Both the position numbers and the translations under genes were made by a program. Positions 17,177 through 27,309 of a stretch of 64,000 nt of DNA are shown here, in pieces (the first letter of the stretch is position 1; each line of letters begins with the position of its first letter). The DNA is from Oceanimonas sp. GK1 (GTDB taxonomy: Bacteria; Pseudomonadota; Gammaproteobacteria; Enterobacterales; Aeromonadaceae). The notes beneath the pieces are model-generated. The model had not been told where the DNA came from and did no database searches. It saw only the letters and a program-made list of their open reading frames with translations. The stretch is taken from contig NC_016745.1 in the NCBI RefSeq assembly GCF_000243075.1, positions 1,381,001 to 1,445,000 on the forward strand, given 5' to 3'.

Positions 17177-18406
17177 ATGAAACAGGACTTCTTTCTGCCG
17201 GATATCGGCGAGGGCATAGTGGAATGCGAGCTGGTAGACTGGCTGGTGGCCGAGGGCGACCGGGTGGAGGAAGATCAGGCCATCTGCGATGTGATGACCG
17301 ACAAGGCCCTGGTGCAGATCCCGGCGGTGCACGCCGGCACCATTACTCGCCTGTATGTGAACAAGGGCGACATGGCCCGGGTGCATGCACCCCTGTTTGA
17401 AATGACGCTGGCGGGCGAAGAGACGGATGCAGCGCCGGCCGAAGCCCTCCCTGAAACGCCAACCTCATTGCCCCCTGAACCTGAGCCCAAGCCGGCGCCC
17501 GCCGCCACCCCCGCCGCCACCCACACCGAGCCGCCCGCCTCCTCCGGCAACCGGGCCGTGGCCAGCCCGGCGGTACGCCGGCTGGCCCGTGAGCACAATG
17601 TGGATCTGACCGAAGTGCCCGGCTCCGGCGACAAGGGGCGGGTTTACAAGGAAGACGTGGAGGCCTGGCTCAAGCACCAGCATGCCCCGGCGGCAACAGA
17701 GATGTCGGCCTGGCGCGAGCCGGTGACCGGGGTGCGCGCCGCCATGGCCCGGGCGATGACCGCCAGTCTCGCCATTCCCCGCTTCACCTACTGCGAGGAG
17801 TTTTGCCTCGATGAACTGCTCACGCTGAAGCGCCGGCTAGCGCCCGGGTTTGAACGGGAAGGCGTCAAGCTCACCCTGCTGCCGTTTTTTATTAAGGCAC
17901 TGTCCCTGGCGCTGGCGGACTATCCGCTGCTGGGGGCCCGGCTTGACGACGACGGTCATACCCTGGTGTATGAAGACGGTCACCATGTAGGGGTGGCGGT
18001 GGATACGCCGGCCGGCCTGCTGGTGCCGGTGCTGCACCATTGTGAAGACAAGTCGGTGCTGACCCTGGCCCGTGAGCTCAGCCGTCTGTCCGAGGCGGCC
18101 CGGGCCGGCCGGCTGACTCAGGCCGAGCTCAGCGGTGCCACCATTACCCTGTCCAATATCGGTGTGCTGGGCGGCACCGTGTCTACCCCCATCGTCACCC
18201 CGCCCCAGCTGGCCATTGCCGCCCTGGGGCGGCTGCAGCGGCTGCCCCGATTTGGTGAGGGGGACAGGGTGGTGGCGCAACACATCATGGCGGTGTGCTG
18301 GTCGGCGGATCACCGGGTGATCGACGGCGCTACCCTGGCGCGCTTCAACCGCTGCTGGCAGGATTACCTGGAACAACCCGACCGCATGCTGGCCCGGCTG
18401 CACTAG
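17177..18406 (+). CDS. bkdB: Branched-chain 2-oxoacid dehydrogenase E2 component (lipoamide acyltransferase)
   Basis: 409 residues with the E2 layout: one lipoyl domain (1-80; lipoylated Lys in MTDKALVQI, residue 43), a Pro/Ala-rich linker (about 85-125), a peripheral subunit-binding domain (about 130-168; ASPAVRRLAREHNVDL) and the catalytic acyltransferase core, with the active His in HRVIDG (His about residue 379). It takes the acyl group from E1 to CoA. No dedicated E3 (lipoamide dehydrogenase) gene follows; the complex presumably borrows the shared one. The kinase gene begins 11 bases later. Confidence 0.94.
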   Translation: MKQDFFLPDIGEGIVECELVDWLVAEGDRVEEDQAICDVMTDKALVQIPAVHAGTITRLYVNKGDMARVHAPLFEMTLAGEETDAAPAEALPETPTSLPPEPEPKPAPAATPAATHTEPPASSGNRAVASPAVRRLAREHNVDLTEVPGSGDKGRVYKEDVEAWLKHQHAPAATEMSAWREPVTGVRAAMARAMTASLAIPRFTYCEEFCLDELLTLKRRLAPGFEREGVKLTLLPFFIKALSLALADYPLLGARLDDDGHTLVYEDGHHVGVAVDTPAGLLVPVLHHCEDKSVLTLARELSRLSEAARAGRLTQAELSGATITLSNIGVLGGTVSTPIVTPPQLAIAALGRLQRLPRFGEGDRVVAQHIMAVCWSADHRVIDGATLARFNRCWQDYLEQPDRMLARLH

Positions 18407-18417
18407 GGCGGCAGGCC

Positions 18418-20241
18418 ATGGATGCCCTGGGCAACTTTTACATTCCCGAAGAGCAGTCGGTTTATCTGCTGAGCGCCAATGACGCGCAAAAGCTGAAAGA
18501 CTGGATTGCCCTGTGCGTGGCCGAGCTGGAAAAGCTCGGTTACCGCGATATCAGCCTGGCCGGCAAGGGCGTGTATGGCTTCACCTTTGCCGGCACCGGG
18601 GAGCAGGGCGAGCAGGTGGCGTTCAAGTTTTCCCGCATCGACTTGCCCGAAGCGGTGCGGGAGCGACTGGCAGACGAGGCTTACATGCTCTCCTGTGTGC
18701 AGCATCCGCTGGTGCCGACCTATCTCGCCTACGCCCTGCGCGGCCGCCAGGGCATTTTGCTGATGAGCCGGGCGCCGGGGGAAGACCTGGAGCATTACAG
18801 CCTGCGCCGGGGCCGGCTGTCGGCCCGGGAGGTGATCGATATCGCCGCCCAGCTGGCGGACATACTGCAGGCCCTGCGCCGCCATACCCAGGGCGGTGAG
18901 CCGGCGCCCGTGGTGCACGGTGATATCAAGCCGTCCAACATTGTCTATGACCCTTCGAGCGGGCGCATCAGCCTGGTGGACTGGGGATCGTCGGTGTTTG
19001 CGCAACTGGATGCCGAGGGCAACTGGGCCGGCGCCCGCGGGCTGGCGCTGCTGTCGGGGGATCTGCAGCAGTCCAATGCCCGCATGGGGGATGTGTATTT
19101 TATCGGGCCCGAGCAGCTGGCCGGGGCCCTTTCCAGCCCCCGCTTCGACGAGCAGGGGGTAGCCGGCACCCTCTATGCCCTGGCCTCGGGCCAGGCCTGC
19201 CGCTTTGGCCGCAAGGCCCTTCCCGCCACCAGCCTGGGGTTGCCGAAAGAATTTGCCCGGCTGCTGGATGCCCTGCTCGATGACGATCCCGAGCGCCGCC
19301 GCCGGGCCGGGGACTACTGGCTGAAGGCCATGCCCCGGCTGCAGCGGCTGGTGCTGCCGGCGCTGCCGCTGTTTGATGACAGCCCGCTGCTGCCGGTATG
19401 GTCCAGCCGCGGCGAACGGGAGATTGACACCGTAGTGTATTCCTCGCGCAAGTCCTTTCTGCGCGAGCGCAGCGAACGGGAAGACATTCACCAGGTAACC
19501 GATGCCCAGCTGGAGCGGTACTACAAGCAATACCTGGAAGGCATGGGCGAAACCGAAAAGGCCTTTGTGGCGGCGGTCAGCCGGCTGGGACGTTATCCGG
19601 TGATGGGCGGGCTGGCGCTGCACTGGCACGAGGGCGGGGTGGATATCGATTCCAGCCTGAACCTCTACGATGACCGCCTGCTGCCGGCCTTTGGCGTGGC
19701 GGTCAACAACGTGGTGGCGCTGGCCCGGGCCATCAGCAAAACCGGGGTGTTCAAGGCCTGCCTGTTCAATGCCCGCAACACCCTGCACCTGAGCCGCAGC
19801 GGACCGGGGAAGCCCTTTGTGCCCCCGCCGGGCATGGCCATTGCCTACCGGCTGGCGGACCGGCCCGATACCGGCGCCGATCGCCAGCCCCATTCCTATT
19901 TCGAAGACGGCCGGGATCCGGACGAGCAATTGGTGTTGCCTGCTGCCATCATGGCGGTGATCGCCAGGCTCAACCACATTCACCATACCGGCTGCATTAT
20001 TTTTGAAGTGACCCCCGAGCACCTCAAACTGCACAGCTACTACCGGCTGCTGGACGCCGCCGCCGAGGCCGAGTTTGCCGCTCTGCTGGCGCAAATCGTG
20101 GCCCATATTCCACTCATTGACGATCAGGGCGTGGGCGGTTTTATGAAACTGCCCTGCAAGAACACCCGTTTCTTTACTCACCTGCCGGTACAGCCCGACT
20201 ATTTTTATCCCGCCAATCCCCGGGCCTGGCGCAGAACGTAA
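18418..20241 (+). CDS. Hanks-type protein kinase, fourth gene of the branched-chain dehydrogenase operon
   Basis: 607 residues from the ATG at 18418. The kinase fold spans about 40-310: Gly-rich loop GKGVYGFTFAG (49-59), VAFK with Lys70, helix-C Glu near 87, catalytic loop VHGDIKPSN (166-174, Asp169, Lys171, Asn174) and DWG (188-190) in place of DFG. All catalytic residues are present, so it should be active. There is no membrane segment or PASTA/sensor domain. The C-terminal 260 residues (about 345-607) are a second domain I do not recognise, with repeated His and aromatic residues. The 11-base spacing from E2 argues for co-transcription. Substrate unknown; the dehydrogenase itself is the obvious candidate. 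Its last 37 bases overlap acpH tail to tail. Confidence 0.85.
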   Translation: MDALGNFYIPEEQSVYLLSANDAQKLKDWIALCVAELEKLGYRDISLAGKGVYGFTFAGTGEQGEQVAFKFSRIDLPEAVRERLADEAYMLSCVQHPLVPTYLAYALRGRQGILLMSRAPGEDLEHYSLRRGRLSAREVIDIAAQLADILQALRRHTQGGEPAPVVHGDIKPSNIVYDPSSGRISLVDWGSSVFAQLDAEGNWAGARGLALLSGDLQQSNARMGDVYFIGPEQLAGALSSPRFDEQGVAGTLYALASGQACRFGRKALPATSLGLPKEFARLLDALLDDDPERRRRAGDYWLKAMPRLQRLVLPALPLFDDSPLLPVWSSRGEREIDTVVYSSRKSFLRERSEREDIHQVTDAQLERYYKQYLEGMGETEKAFVAAVSRLGRYPVMGGLALHWHEGGVDIDSSLNLYDDRLLPAFGVAVNNVVALARAISKTGVFKACLFNARNTLHLSRSGPGKPFVPPPGMAIAYRLADRPDTGADRQPHSYFEDGRDPDEQLVLPAAIMAVIARLNHIHHTGCIIFEVTPEHLKLHSYYRLLDAAAEAEFAALLAQIVAHIPLIDDQGVGGFMKLPCKNTRFFTHLPVQPDYFYPANPRAWRRT

Positions 20242-20792
20242 TCCTGCAGCTCGGGATAGAAGCCGAGAAAGGCCTGTTCAAATTCGCGGTAGTGACGTTC
20301 CAGCAGCGGCCGGCAGCGGGGCAGGGGAGTGGGTCGCTGAAAGCGCCGGTCGATGCGTGCCAGCGCGGTGATAATACCGTCGAACTCCCGGTAGTGCAGC
20401 AGCAAGCCGCTTTGCTCCATGCGGGTTACCAGCTGCACCATGGCCTCGGGCCAGTGCCGGTCGGGCTGAAGTCTGTCGTGGGCCTGTTCGACAAAACGCT
20501 CAAGAGGCTGCGAATGAAAACGCGGCCAGTGCCGGGCCAGAAAATGGTCAAACATCATGTCGGTGATGATGCCGCCAAAGCGGCGAAAGGGCGGTGGCAA
20601 TGCCCGGACCCGGCCGAGGTGCAGCGGGTGGGCGTCGGTAAAACTGTCGATGCGTCGGTGCAGCATAATGCCGGTCTGCAGCCGCGGTGGCAGGGAAGCA
20701 TCCACGGTGCCCCGGGCGTACTCTCCCAGCAGGGCACCGGCCAGGCTGGTGTGGCTGAGATCGGCCAGGTGGAGGTGTGCCAGGTAGTTCAT
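20205..20792 (-). CDS. acpH: Acyl-carrier-protein phosphodiesterase
   Basis: 195 residues, E. coli AcpH length (193). Starts MNYLAHLHLADLSHTSLAGALLGEY and contains the HD-like conserved set: HRRIDSFTDAHP (about 45-56) and FDHFLARHW (about 81-89), the metal-binding His/Asp residues of the DUF479 family. It removes 4'-phosphopantetheine from holo-ACP. The ATG directly follows the TGA of the CBS-domain gene with no bases between, so the two are probably coupled. Its 3' end overlaps the convergent kinase gene by 37 bases. Confidence 0.92.
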   Translation of the reverse strand: MNYLAHLHLADLSHTSLAGALLGEYARGTVDASLPPRLQTGIMLHRRIDSFTDAHPLHLGRVRALPPPFRRFGGIITDMMFDHFLARHWPRFHSQPLERFVEQAHDRLQPDRHWPEAMVQLVTRMEQSGLLLHYREFDGIITALARIDRRFQRPTPLPRCRPLLERHYREFEQAFLGFYPELQDYVLRQARGLAG

Positions 20793-21305
20793 TCAGCTGG
20801 GGGAGTCGTCCCGGTATTCAGCGCCATCGTGTCCGGCCTGCAGCTCGTCCAGCTCGCCGGCATCGAAGCCATCGTCCTGTTCGTTCAGCTGGTTGTCGAG
20901 CACCTCCAGCAGGTGAATGGCCACGGCCACAAAGTCGCTGTCGGTAACGATGCCCACCAGCCTGCCCTTGTCCACCACCGGCAGGCAGCCGTATTTGTGT
21001 TTTTGCAGATAAAGCGCCGCCTCGCGAATACCCGCATGAGGGCTGACGGTGGTCACGCCGGTTTTCATGATTTCAGCCAGGCTGTGCTGTTCGAGAAAGT
21101 GGCCGTTGCGCCCCTGCTCCAGACTGGATTCCTGGGCGGCCAGAATATCCCGCTGGCTGACCAGCCCCACCAGCTTGTCTTGCTCCATTACCGGCAGGTG
21201 ACGAATATGGTGGCGCTGCATCAGGGTGCGGGCCTCTGCCAGGGTGGCCGAAGGAGGCAACCCCAGTACACGGGAGGACATGATCTCGGAAACGGTGGCG
21301 GGCAT
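20793..21305 (-). CDS. Two-CBS-domain protein
   Basis: 170 residues. Tandem CBS domains: first about 7-65 (SEIMSSRVLGLPPSATLAEA ... LVGLVSQRDIL), second about 76-135 (EIMKTGVTTVSPHAGIREAA ... LVGIVTDSDFV). The tail (about 140-170) is acidic. CBS pairs bind adenine nucleotides and sense energy or ionic state; this stand-alone form resembles the YbgC/HPP-free CBS proteins annotated as acetoin-utilisation-like or IMPDH-like, with no enzyme domain attached. Immediately upstream of acpH. Role unknown. Confidence 0.88.
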   Translation of the reverse strand: MPATVSEIMSSRVLGLPPSATLAEARTLMQRHHIRHLPVMEQDKLVGLVSQRDILAAQESSLEQGRNGHFLEQHSLAEIMKTGVTTVSPHAGIREAALYLQKHKYGCLPVVDKGRLVGIVTDSDFVAVAIHLLEVLDNQLNEQDDGFDAGELDELQAGHDGAEYRDDSPS

Positions 21306-21434
21306 AGCGGTTCTCCTCTTTTTATATCAAGATAGCCCAACACCCTGGTCCAGTAACCTGACCAGGATCACGCTCACCGCAAAGATTGCCCCTGTCGGCC
21401 GGTGGCCGGCCCATTGTTTCAACGTCGAATTGCC

Positions 21435-21463
21435 TTGATCCCACCGAATGGCCTCACTAGACT
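21435..21463 (+). promoter_or_regulatory. Predicted promoter of queA
   Basis: TTGATC (21435-21440) and TAGACT (21458-21463) with a 17-base spacer, ending 26 bases before the queA start; probably drives queA-tgt-yajC-secDF at least in part. Confidence 0.55.
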
Positions 21464-21489
21464 AGCGCTCGTCCGATACAGAGGTAGTT

Positions 21490-22528
21490 ATGCAGGTCCA
21501 CGATTTTTCCTTTGAACTTCCCGATGAACTCATTGCCCGCCATCCTATGCCTGAACGTACCGCCAGCCGGCTGTTGCAGCTGGACGGCAATACCGGGCAG
21601 CTGGTGCATGGCCGTTTTGGCGATATTCTGGACCTGATCAACCCCGGCGATCTGCTGGTGTTCAACAACACCCGGGTGATCCCGGCCCGGCTGTTTGGCC
21701 GCAAGGCCAGCGGCGGCAAGCTGGAAGTGCTGGTGGAGCGGGTGCTGGACGACCAGCGGGTGCTGGCCCACGTGCGCTCGTCCAAGGCGCCCAAGCCCGG
21801 CTCGGCGCTGATCCTCGAGCCCGACGTCAAGGCCACCATGGTGGCCCGCCACGATGCCCTGTTTGAAATCGAATTCCACGATGAACGTACCGTGCTGGAG
21901 ATCCTGGAAAGCGTGGGCCACATGCCGCTGCCGCCCTATATCGACCGGCCCGACACCGACGCCGACAAGGAACGCTACCAGACCGTCTATAACGAAAAAC
22001 CCGGTGCCGTGGCCGCGCCCACCGCCGGCCTGCATTTCGACGAGCCCTTGCTGGCACGGCTAAAGGAAAAAGGCGCCGAGCTGGCCTTTATCACCCTGCA
22101 CGTGGGGGCGGGCACCTTTCAGCCGGTGCGGGTCGACAACGTGCTCGAGCACAAAATGCACGCCGAATACATCGAAGTGCCGGCCGAGGTGGTGGCGCAA
22201 ATCGAGGCGACCCGGGCTCAAGGCGGCCGGGTGATTGCGGTGGGCACCACCTCGGTGCGTTCCCTGGAGAGTGCGGCCCAGGCCAGTCTCGCCAACGGCG
22301 AGCCGTTGGCGCCTTTTTACGGCGACACCGACATCTTTATCTATCCCGGTTACCGCTTTCAGCTGGTGGACGCCATGGTGACCAATTTTCACCTGCCGGA
22401 GTCGACCCTGATCATGCTGGTCAGCGCCTTTGCTGGCCGGGAGCACATTATGGAAGCCTACCGGGCGGCGGTGGCCGAGCGTTACCGTTTCTTCAGTTAC
22501 GGCGACGCCATGTTTATTACTCGACAGC

Positions 22529-22551
<23 letters not shown>
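21490..22551 (+). CDS. queA: S-adenosylmethionine:tRNA ribosyltransferase-isomerase
   Basis: 353 residues; begins [19 protein letters not shown], the QueA start, and keeps the family segments [24 protein letters not shown] and TTSVRSLES. It transfers the ribosyl part of SAM to preQ1 in tRNA to form epoxyqueuosine. Oddity: its last codons (GGA CTC GGG ACT GGG GAA TAG) lie in the G-rich arm of repeat element D, so the tail GLGTGE and the stop codon are repeat-derived. tgt follows after 170 bases filled by that element. Confidence 0.96.
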
Positions 22552-23864
<1,313 letters not shown>

Positions 23865-23896
23865 CGGCTTTCAACCATAACGAGGAAACTGCAAGA

Positions 23897-24226
23897 ATGG
23901 ATATTATCTCGAGTGCCTACGCCCAGGGTGGCGGCGCCGCCGGTGGCGGTATGGAAATGATCATCATGCTGGTGGTGTTCGGCCTGATCTTCTATTTCAT
24001 GATCTTCCGTCCCCAGTCCAAGCGGGTAAAAGAGCACAAGAACCTGATGTCTTCCCTGAGCAAGGGTGACGAGGTGCTGACCAACGGCGGCCTGGTGGGC
24101 AAGATTGCCAAGATCTCCGCCGAAAACGACTACGTGGTACTGAGCCTGAGCGAGCAAAATCAGGTGACCATCAAGAAGGACTTCATCACTGCCGTCCTGC
24201 CCAAGGGCTCTATCCAGTCCCTCTAA
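23897..24226 (+). CDS. yajC: Preprotein translocase accessory subunit YajC
   Basis: 109 residues. A single membrane segment near residues 18-38 (MIIMLVVFGLIFYFMIFRPQ) followed by a cytosolic domain with the family motif LSKGDEVLTNGGLVGKI. Part of the SecDF-YajC accessory complex that assists SecYEG. Lies 32 bases after tgt and 24 bases before secD, in the canonical order. Confidence 0.97.
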   Translation: MDIISSAYAQGGGAAGGGMEMIIMLVVFGLIFYFMIFRPQSKRVKEHKNLMSSLSKGDEVLTNGGLVGKIAKISAENDYVVLSLSEQNQVTIKKDFITAVLPKGSIQSL

Positions 24227-24250
24227 TTCTTTCCTGTCGAGGAGCACAGC

Positions 24251-26104
24251 GTGTTGAATCGATATCCGCTGTGGAAATACTTGATGGTGATCCTGGTGAT
24301 CACCATCAGTTTTCTTTATGCAGCACCCAACCTGTTTGGTGAAGATCCGGCGCTTCAGGTGTCCGGCAGCCGCGGTACCCAGGTTTCTTCCGACATTCTG
24401 GTCAAGGCCCAGCAGAGCCTCAGCCAGGCCGGCATTGAGGTAAAGAGCGCCGCCCTGGAAAACGACCAGCTTCTTATTCGTTTTAGCAATACCGACGACC
24501 AGCTCAGGGGCAAGGATCTGGTTGCCGAGGTGCTGGGTGACGATTACATCACCGCCCTCAACCTGGCCCCGTCCACCCCCGCCTGGCTGGAAGCCATCGG
24601 TGCCGGCCCGCTTAAGCTGGGTCTGGATTTGCGCGGCGGCGTGCACTTCCTGATGGAAGTGGACATGGACGAGGCCTTGAACCGCGTGCAGGAGCAGACG
24701 GTACAGGACTTTCGCACCGAGCTGCGCCAGGAGCGGCTGCGCTACTCCGGCGTGCTGAGCCGGGACGGCGGTACTCAGGTGGTATTCCGTGACGCCGATA
24801 CCCGCGACAAGGCCATCAGCCATTTGCGCCAGCGCTATCCCGAGCTGGTGTTTACCACTCAGGATAACGGCGACAGCTTTGGCCTGTTGGCGGTGATGAG
24901 CGAGCAGCGGCTGAAGGAAGTGAAGGAATACGCCCTGCAGCAGAACATCACCATTATTCGCAACCGGGTCAACGAGCTGGGCGTGGCCGAGCCGCTGGTA
25001 CAGCGCCAGGGCGCCGACCGCATTGTGGTGCAGTTGCCGGGTATTCAGGATACCGCCCGGGCCAAGGAAATCCTCGGCGCCACCGCCACCCTGGAATTCC
25101 GCCTGGTGGACGAGCGCGCCGATGCCGCCGCCGCGGCGGCGGGCAGAGTGCCGCCGGGCAGCGAGCTGTTTACCGATCGTAACGGCCGGGCGGTGGTGCT
25201 GCAGCAGCGGGTCATCCTTACCGGTGAACACATCGTCGATGCCAACTCCGGCATGGACGAGTTCAGCCGGCCCCAGGTGAACATCAGCCTGGATGCCCCC
25301 GGTGGCAGCCGCATGGCCGACTTCACCAAGGACAACGTGGGCCGGGCCATGGCCACGGTATTTACCGAGTACAAGCCCGCCACCGAGCCCGGTGTCGATG
25401 GCAAGCCGAGTCTGCGCAAGGAGCAGGAAGTCATCAACGTGGCCACCATTCAGTCCCGGCTGGGCCGCAGTTTCCGCATCACCGGCATCGACTCCATGGC
25501 CGAGGCCCAGAACCTGGCCCTGCTGCTGCGCGCCGGTGCCCTGATTGCGCCCATTCAGATTGTGGAGGAGCGCACCATAGGCCCGAGCCTGGGGCAACAG
25601 AACGTGGAAAACGGCCTGATGGCCATGATCTATGGCCTGCTGGCGGTGGTGCTGTTTATGGCCATTTATTACCGCAAGTTCGGCCTGGTGGCCAATCTGG
25701 CGCTGCTGGCCAATCTGGTGATCATTATTGGGGTCATGTCCATGGTGCCGGGGGCGACCATGACCCTGCCGGGCATTGCCGGCATCGTGCTCACCATCGG
25801 CATGTCGGTGGATGCCAATGTGCTGATCTTCGAGCGTATCCGCGAGGAGTTGCGGGACGGGCGCAGTGTGCAGCAGGCCATTCACATGGGCTATGAAAAG
25901 GCCTTTGCCACCATTACCGATGCCAACATCACCACCTTTATCACCGCCATCATTCTGTTTGCGGTCGGCACCGGCCCCATCAAGGGCTTTGCCGTGACCC
26001 TGATGATCGGCATTCTGGCTTCCATGTTTACCGCCATTGTCGGTACCCGGGCCCTGGTCAACCTGCTCTGGGGCGGCAAACGTCTCAAGAAGCTGTCGAT
26101 ATGA
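24251..26104 (+). CDS. secD: Protein-export membrane protein SecD
   Basis: 617 residues (E. coli 615). GTG start at 24251 preceded by GAGGAG; the sequence opens [13 protein letters not shown] as in other SecD proteins. First membrane segment at about 8-25, large periplasmic P1/P4 region ([15 protein letters not shown] near 120-135), then five C-terminal membrane segments with [18 protein letters not shown], the conserved RND-type motif. With SecF it uses the proton gradient to pull proteins across the membrane. Confidence 0.98.
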   Translation: MLNRYPLWKYLMVILVITISFLYAAPNLFGEDPALQVSGSRGTQVSSDILVKAQQSLSQAGIEVKSAALENDQLLIRFSNTDDQLRGKDLVAEVLGDDYITALNLAPSTPAWLEAIGAGPLKLGLDLRGGVHFLMEVDMDEALNRVQEQTVQDFRTELRQERLRYSGVLSRDGGTQVVFRDADTRDKAISHLRQRYPELVFTTQDNGDSFGLLAVMSEQRLKEVKEYALQQNITIIRNRVNELGVAEPLVQRQGADRIVVQLPGIQDTARAKEILGATATLEFRLVDERADAAAAAAGRVPPGSELFTDRNGRAVVLQQRVILTGEHIVDANSGMDEFSRPQVNISLDAPGGSRMADFTKDNVGRAMATVFTEYKPATEPGVDGKPSLRKEQEVINVATIQSRLGRSFRITGIDSMAEAQNLALLLRAGALIAPIQIVEERTIGPSLGQQNVENGLMAMIYGLLAVVLFMAIYYRKFGLVANLALLANLVIIIGVMSMVPGATMTLPGIAGIVLTIGMSVDANVLIFERIREELRDGRSVQQAIHMGYEKAFATITDANITTFITAIILFAVGTGPIKGFAVTLMIGILASMFTAIVGTRALVNLLWGGKRLKKLSI

Positions 26105-26116
26105 GGAGTGTGAGCG

Positions 26117-27061
26117 ATGTTTGAGATCCTCAAGACCAAAGAGCCGCTGCCCTTTATGCGTTTTTCAAAGGGCGCCACTGTGCTGTCTCTGGTGCTGATT
26201 GCCCTGTGCTTTTTCAGCCTGGCCACCCGGGGGCTGAACTGGGGGCTGGACTTTACCGGTGGCACCGTAGTGGAAGTGGCCTTTGAGCAGGCGGTGGAGC
26301 TGGACGCGGTGCGTGCCCGGCTGGATCAGTCCGGCCTGGCGGGCGCCACGGTGCAGCACTTTGGCACCAGCCGTGACCTGCTCATTCGCATGCCGCCCCA
26401 GGAGGGCGCTAACGTGCAGCAGCAGGGCGAGGCAGTAATTGCCGCCATGCAGCAGCTGTCGGCGAATGCCGAGATGAAGCGGCTGGAGTTTGTCGGCCCG
26501 GCCATTGGCAAGGAGCTGGCGGAGCAGGGGGGCCTGGCCATTCTGGTGGCGCTGCTGTGCATTCTGCTGTACGTAGGCATGCGTTTTGAGTGGCGGCTGG
26601 CCTCCGGCGCCGTGCTGTCCCTGGCCCACGACGTGATCATCACCCTGGGGGTGTTTTCCTGGCTGCAAATCGAGGTGGATCTCACCATAGTGGCGGCACT
26701 GCTCACCGTGGTGGGTTACTCCCTGAACGACACCATAGTGGTGTTTGACCGGGTACGGGAAAACTTTCGCCGAGTACGCGAGGCCACCACGGCCCGGGTA
26801 TTTGACGAGGCCATTACCGACACCCTGAGCCGGACCCTGATCACCTCGGCCACCACCCTGGTGGTGGTGGTGGCGCTCTTCATGAAGGGCGGTGCCCTGA
26901 TCCACGGTTTTGCCACGGCGCTGCTGCTGGGCATTGGCTTTGGTACCTATTCCTCCATCTATATCGCCAGCGCCTGGGCCATGCTGCTCGGGGTCAAACG
27001 GGAGCACATGCTGCCGCCGCAGGTGGAAAAAGAAGGCGCGGATCAGGAATCCCTGATGTAA
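26117..27061 (+). CDS. secF: Protein-export membrane protein SecF
   Basis: 314 residues. N-terminal segment then GLNWGLDFTGGTVVEV (about 34-49), the SecF-type periplasmic domain, and five membrane segments containing VVGYSLNDTIVVFDRVRENFR (about 197-217), the conserved RND motif. Partner of SecD, 12 bases downstream of it. A bidirectional-looking terminator follows its stop. Confidence 0.98.
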   Translation: MFEILKTKEPLPFMRFSKGATVLSLVLIALCFFSLATRGLNWGLDFTGGTVVEVAFEQAVELDAVRARLDQSGLAGATVQHFGTSRDLLIRMPPQEGANVQQQGEAVIAAMQQLSANAEMKRLEFVGPAIGKELAEQGGLAILVALLCILLYVGMRFEWRLASGAVLSLAHDVIITLGVFSWLQIEVDLTIVAALLTVVGYSLNDTIVVFDRVRENFRRVREATTARVFDEAITDTLSRTLITSATTLVVVVALFMKGGALIHGFATALLLGIGFGTYSSIYIASAWAMLLGVKREHMLPPQVEKEGADQESLM

Positions 27062-27071
27062 TCCGCCCATG

Positions 27072-27110
27072 CACACAAAAAAGGAGCCTGCAGGCTCCTT
27101 TTTTGTGTGC
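27072..27110 (+). terminator. Intrinsic terminator after secF
   Basis: AAAAAAGGAGCC-TG-CAGGCTCCTTTTTT-type stem with A and T tracts on both sides, about 10 bases after the secF stop. The symmetric tracts would let it work in either direction. Confidence 0.92.
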
Positions 27111-27248
27111 GATATCCATTGACGGCCACGCCGCCGTTTTCGCTGATCGCAGCCCCTCTGCCATGGCGTTGCCGAACGTGCTGCCCGGGCAAAACCTCGG
27201 TAAACCGACCCTTGGGCCCCTTTCTGGTGATTGATTGCATTTGCAGCA

Positions 27249-27276
27249 TGACAAACGTCGTGCAGCTGCATAACAT
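27249..27276 (+). promoter_or_regulatory. Possible promoter of nlpI
   Basis: TGACAA (27249-27254) and TAACAT (27271-27276) with a 16-base spacer, 33 bases before the nlpI start. The match to consensus is only moderate. Confidence 0.35.
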
Positions 27277-27309
27277 GGGGTCATAGAACAAGACAAGTTC
27301 GGAGCCTTC

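Noticed and set aside
18403-20181. Open frame opposite the kinase gene
   Set aside because: The sense frame has a full kinase motif set; the reverse frame is low-complexity.
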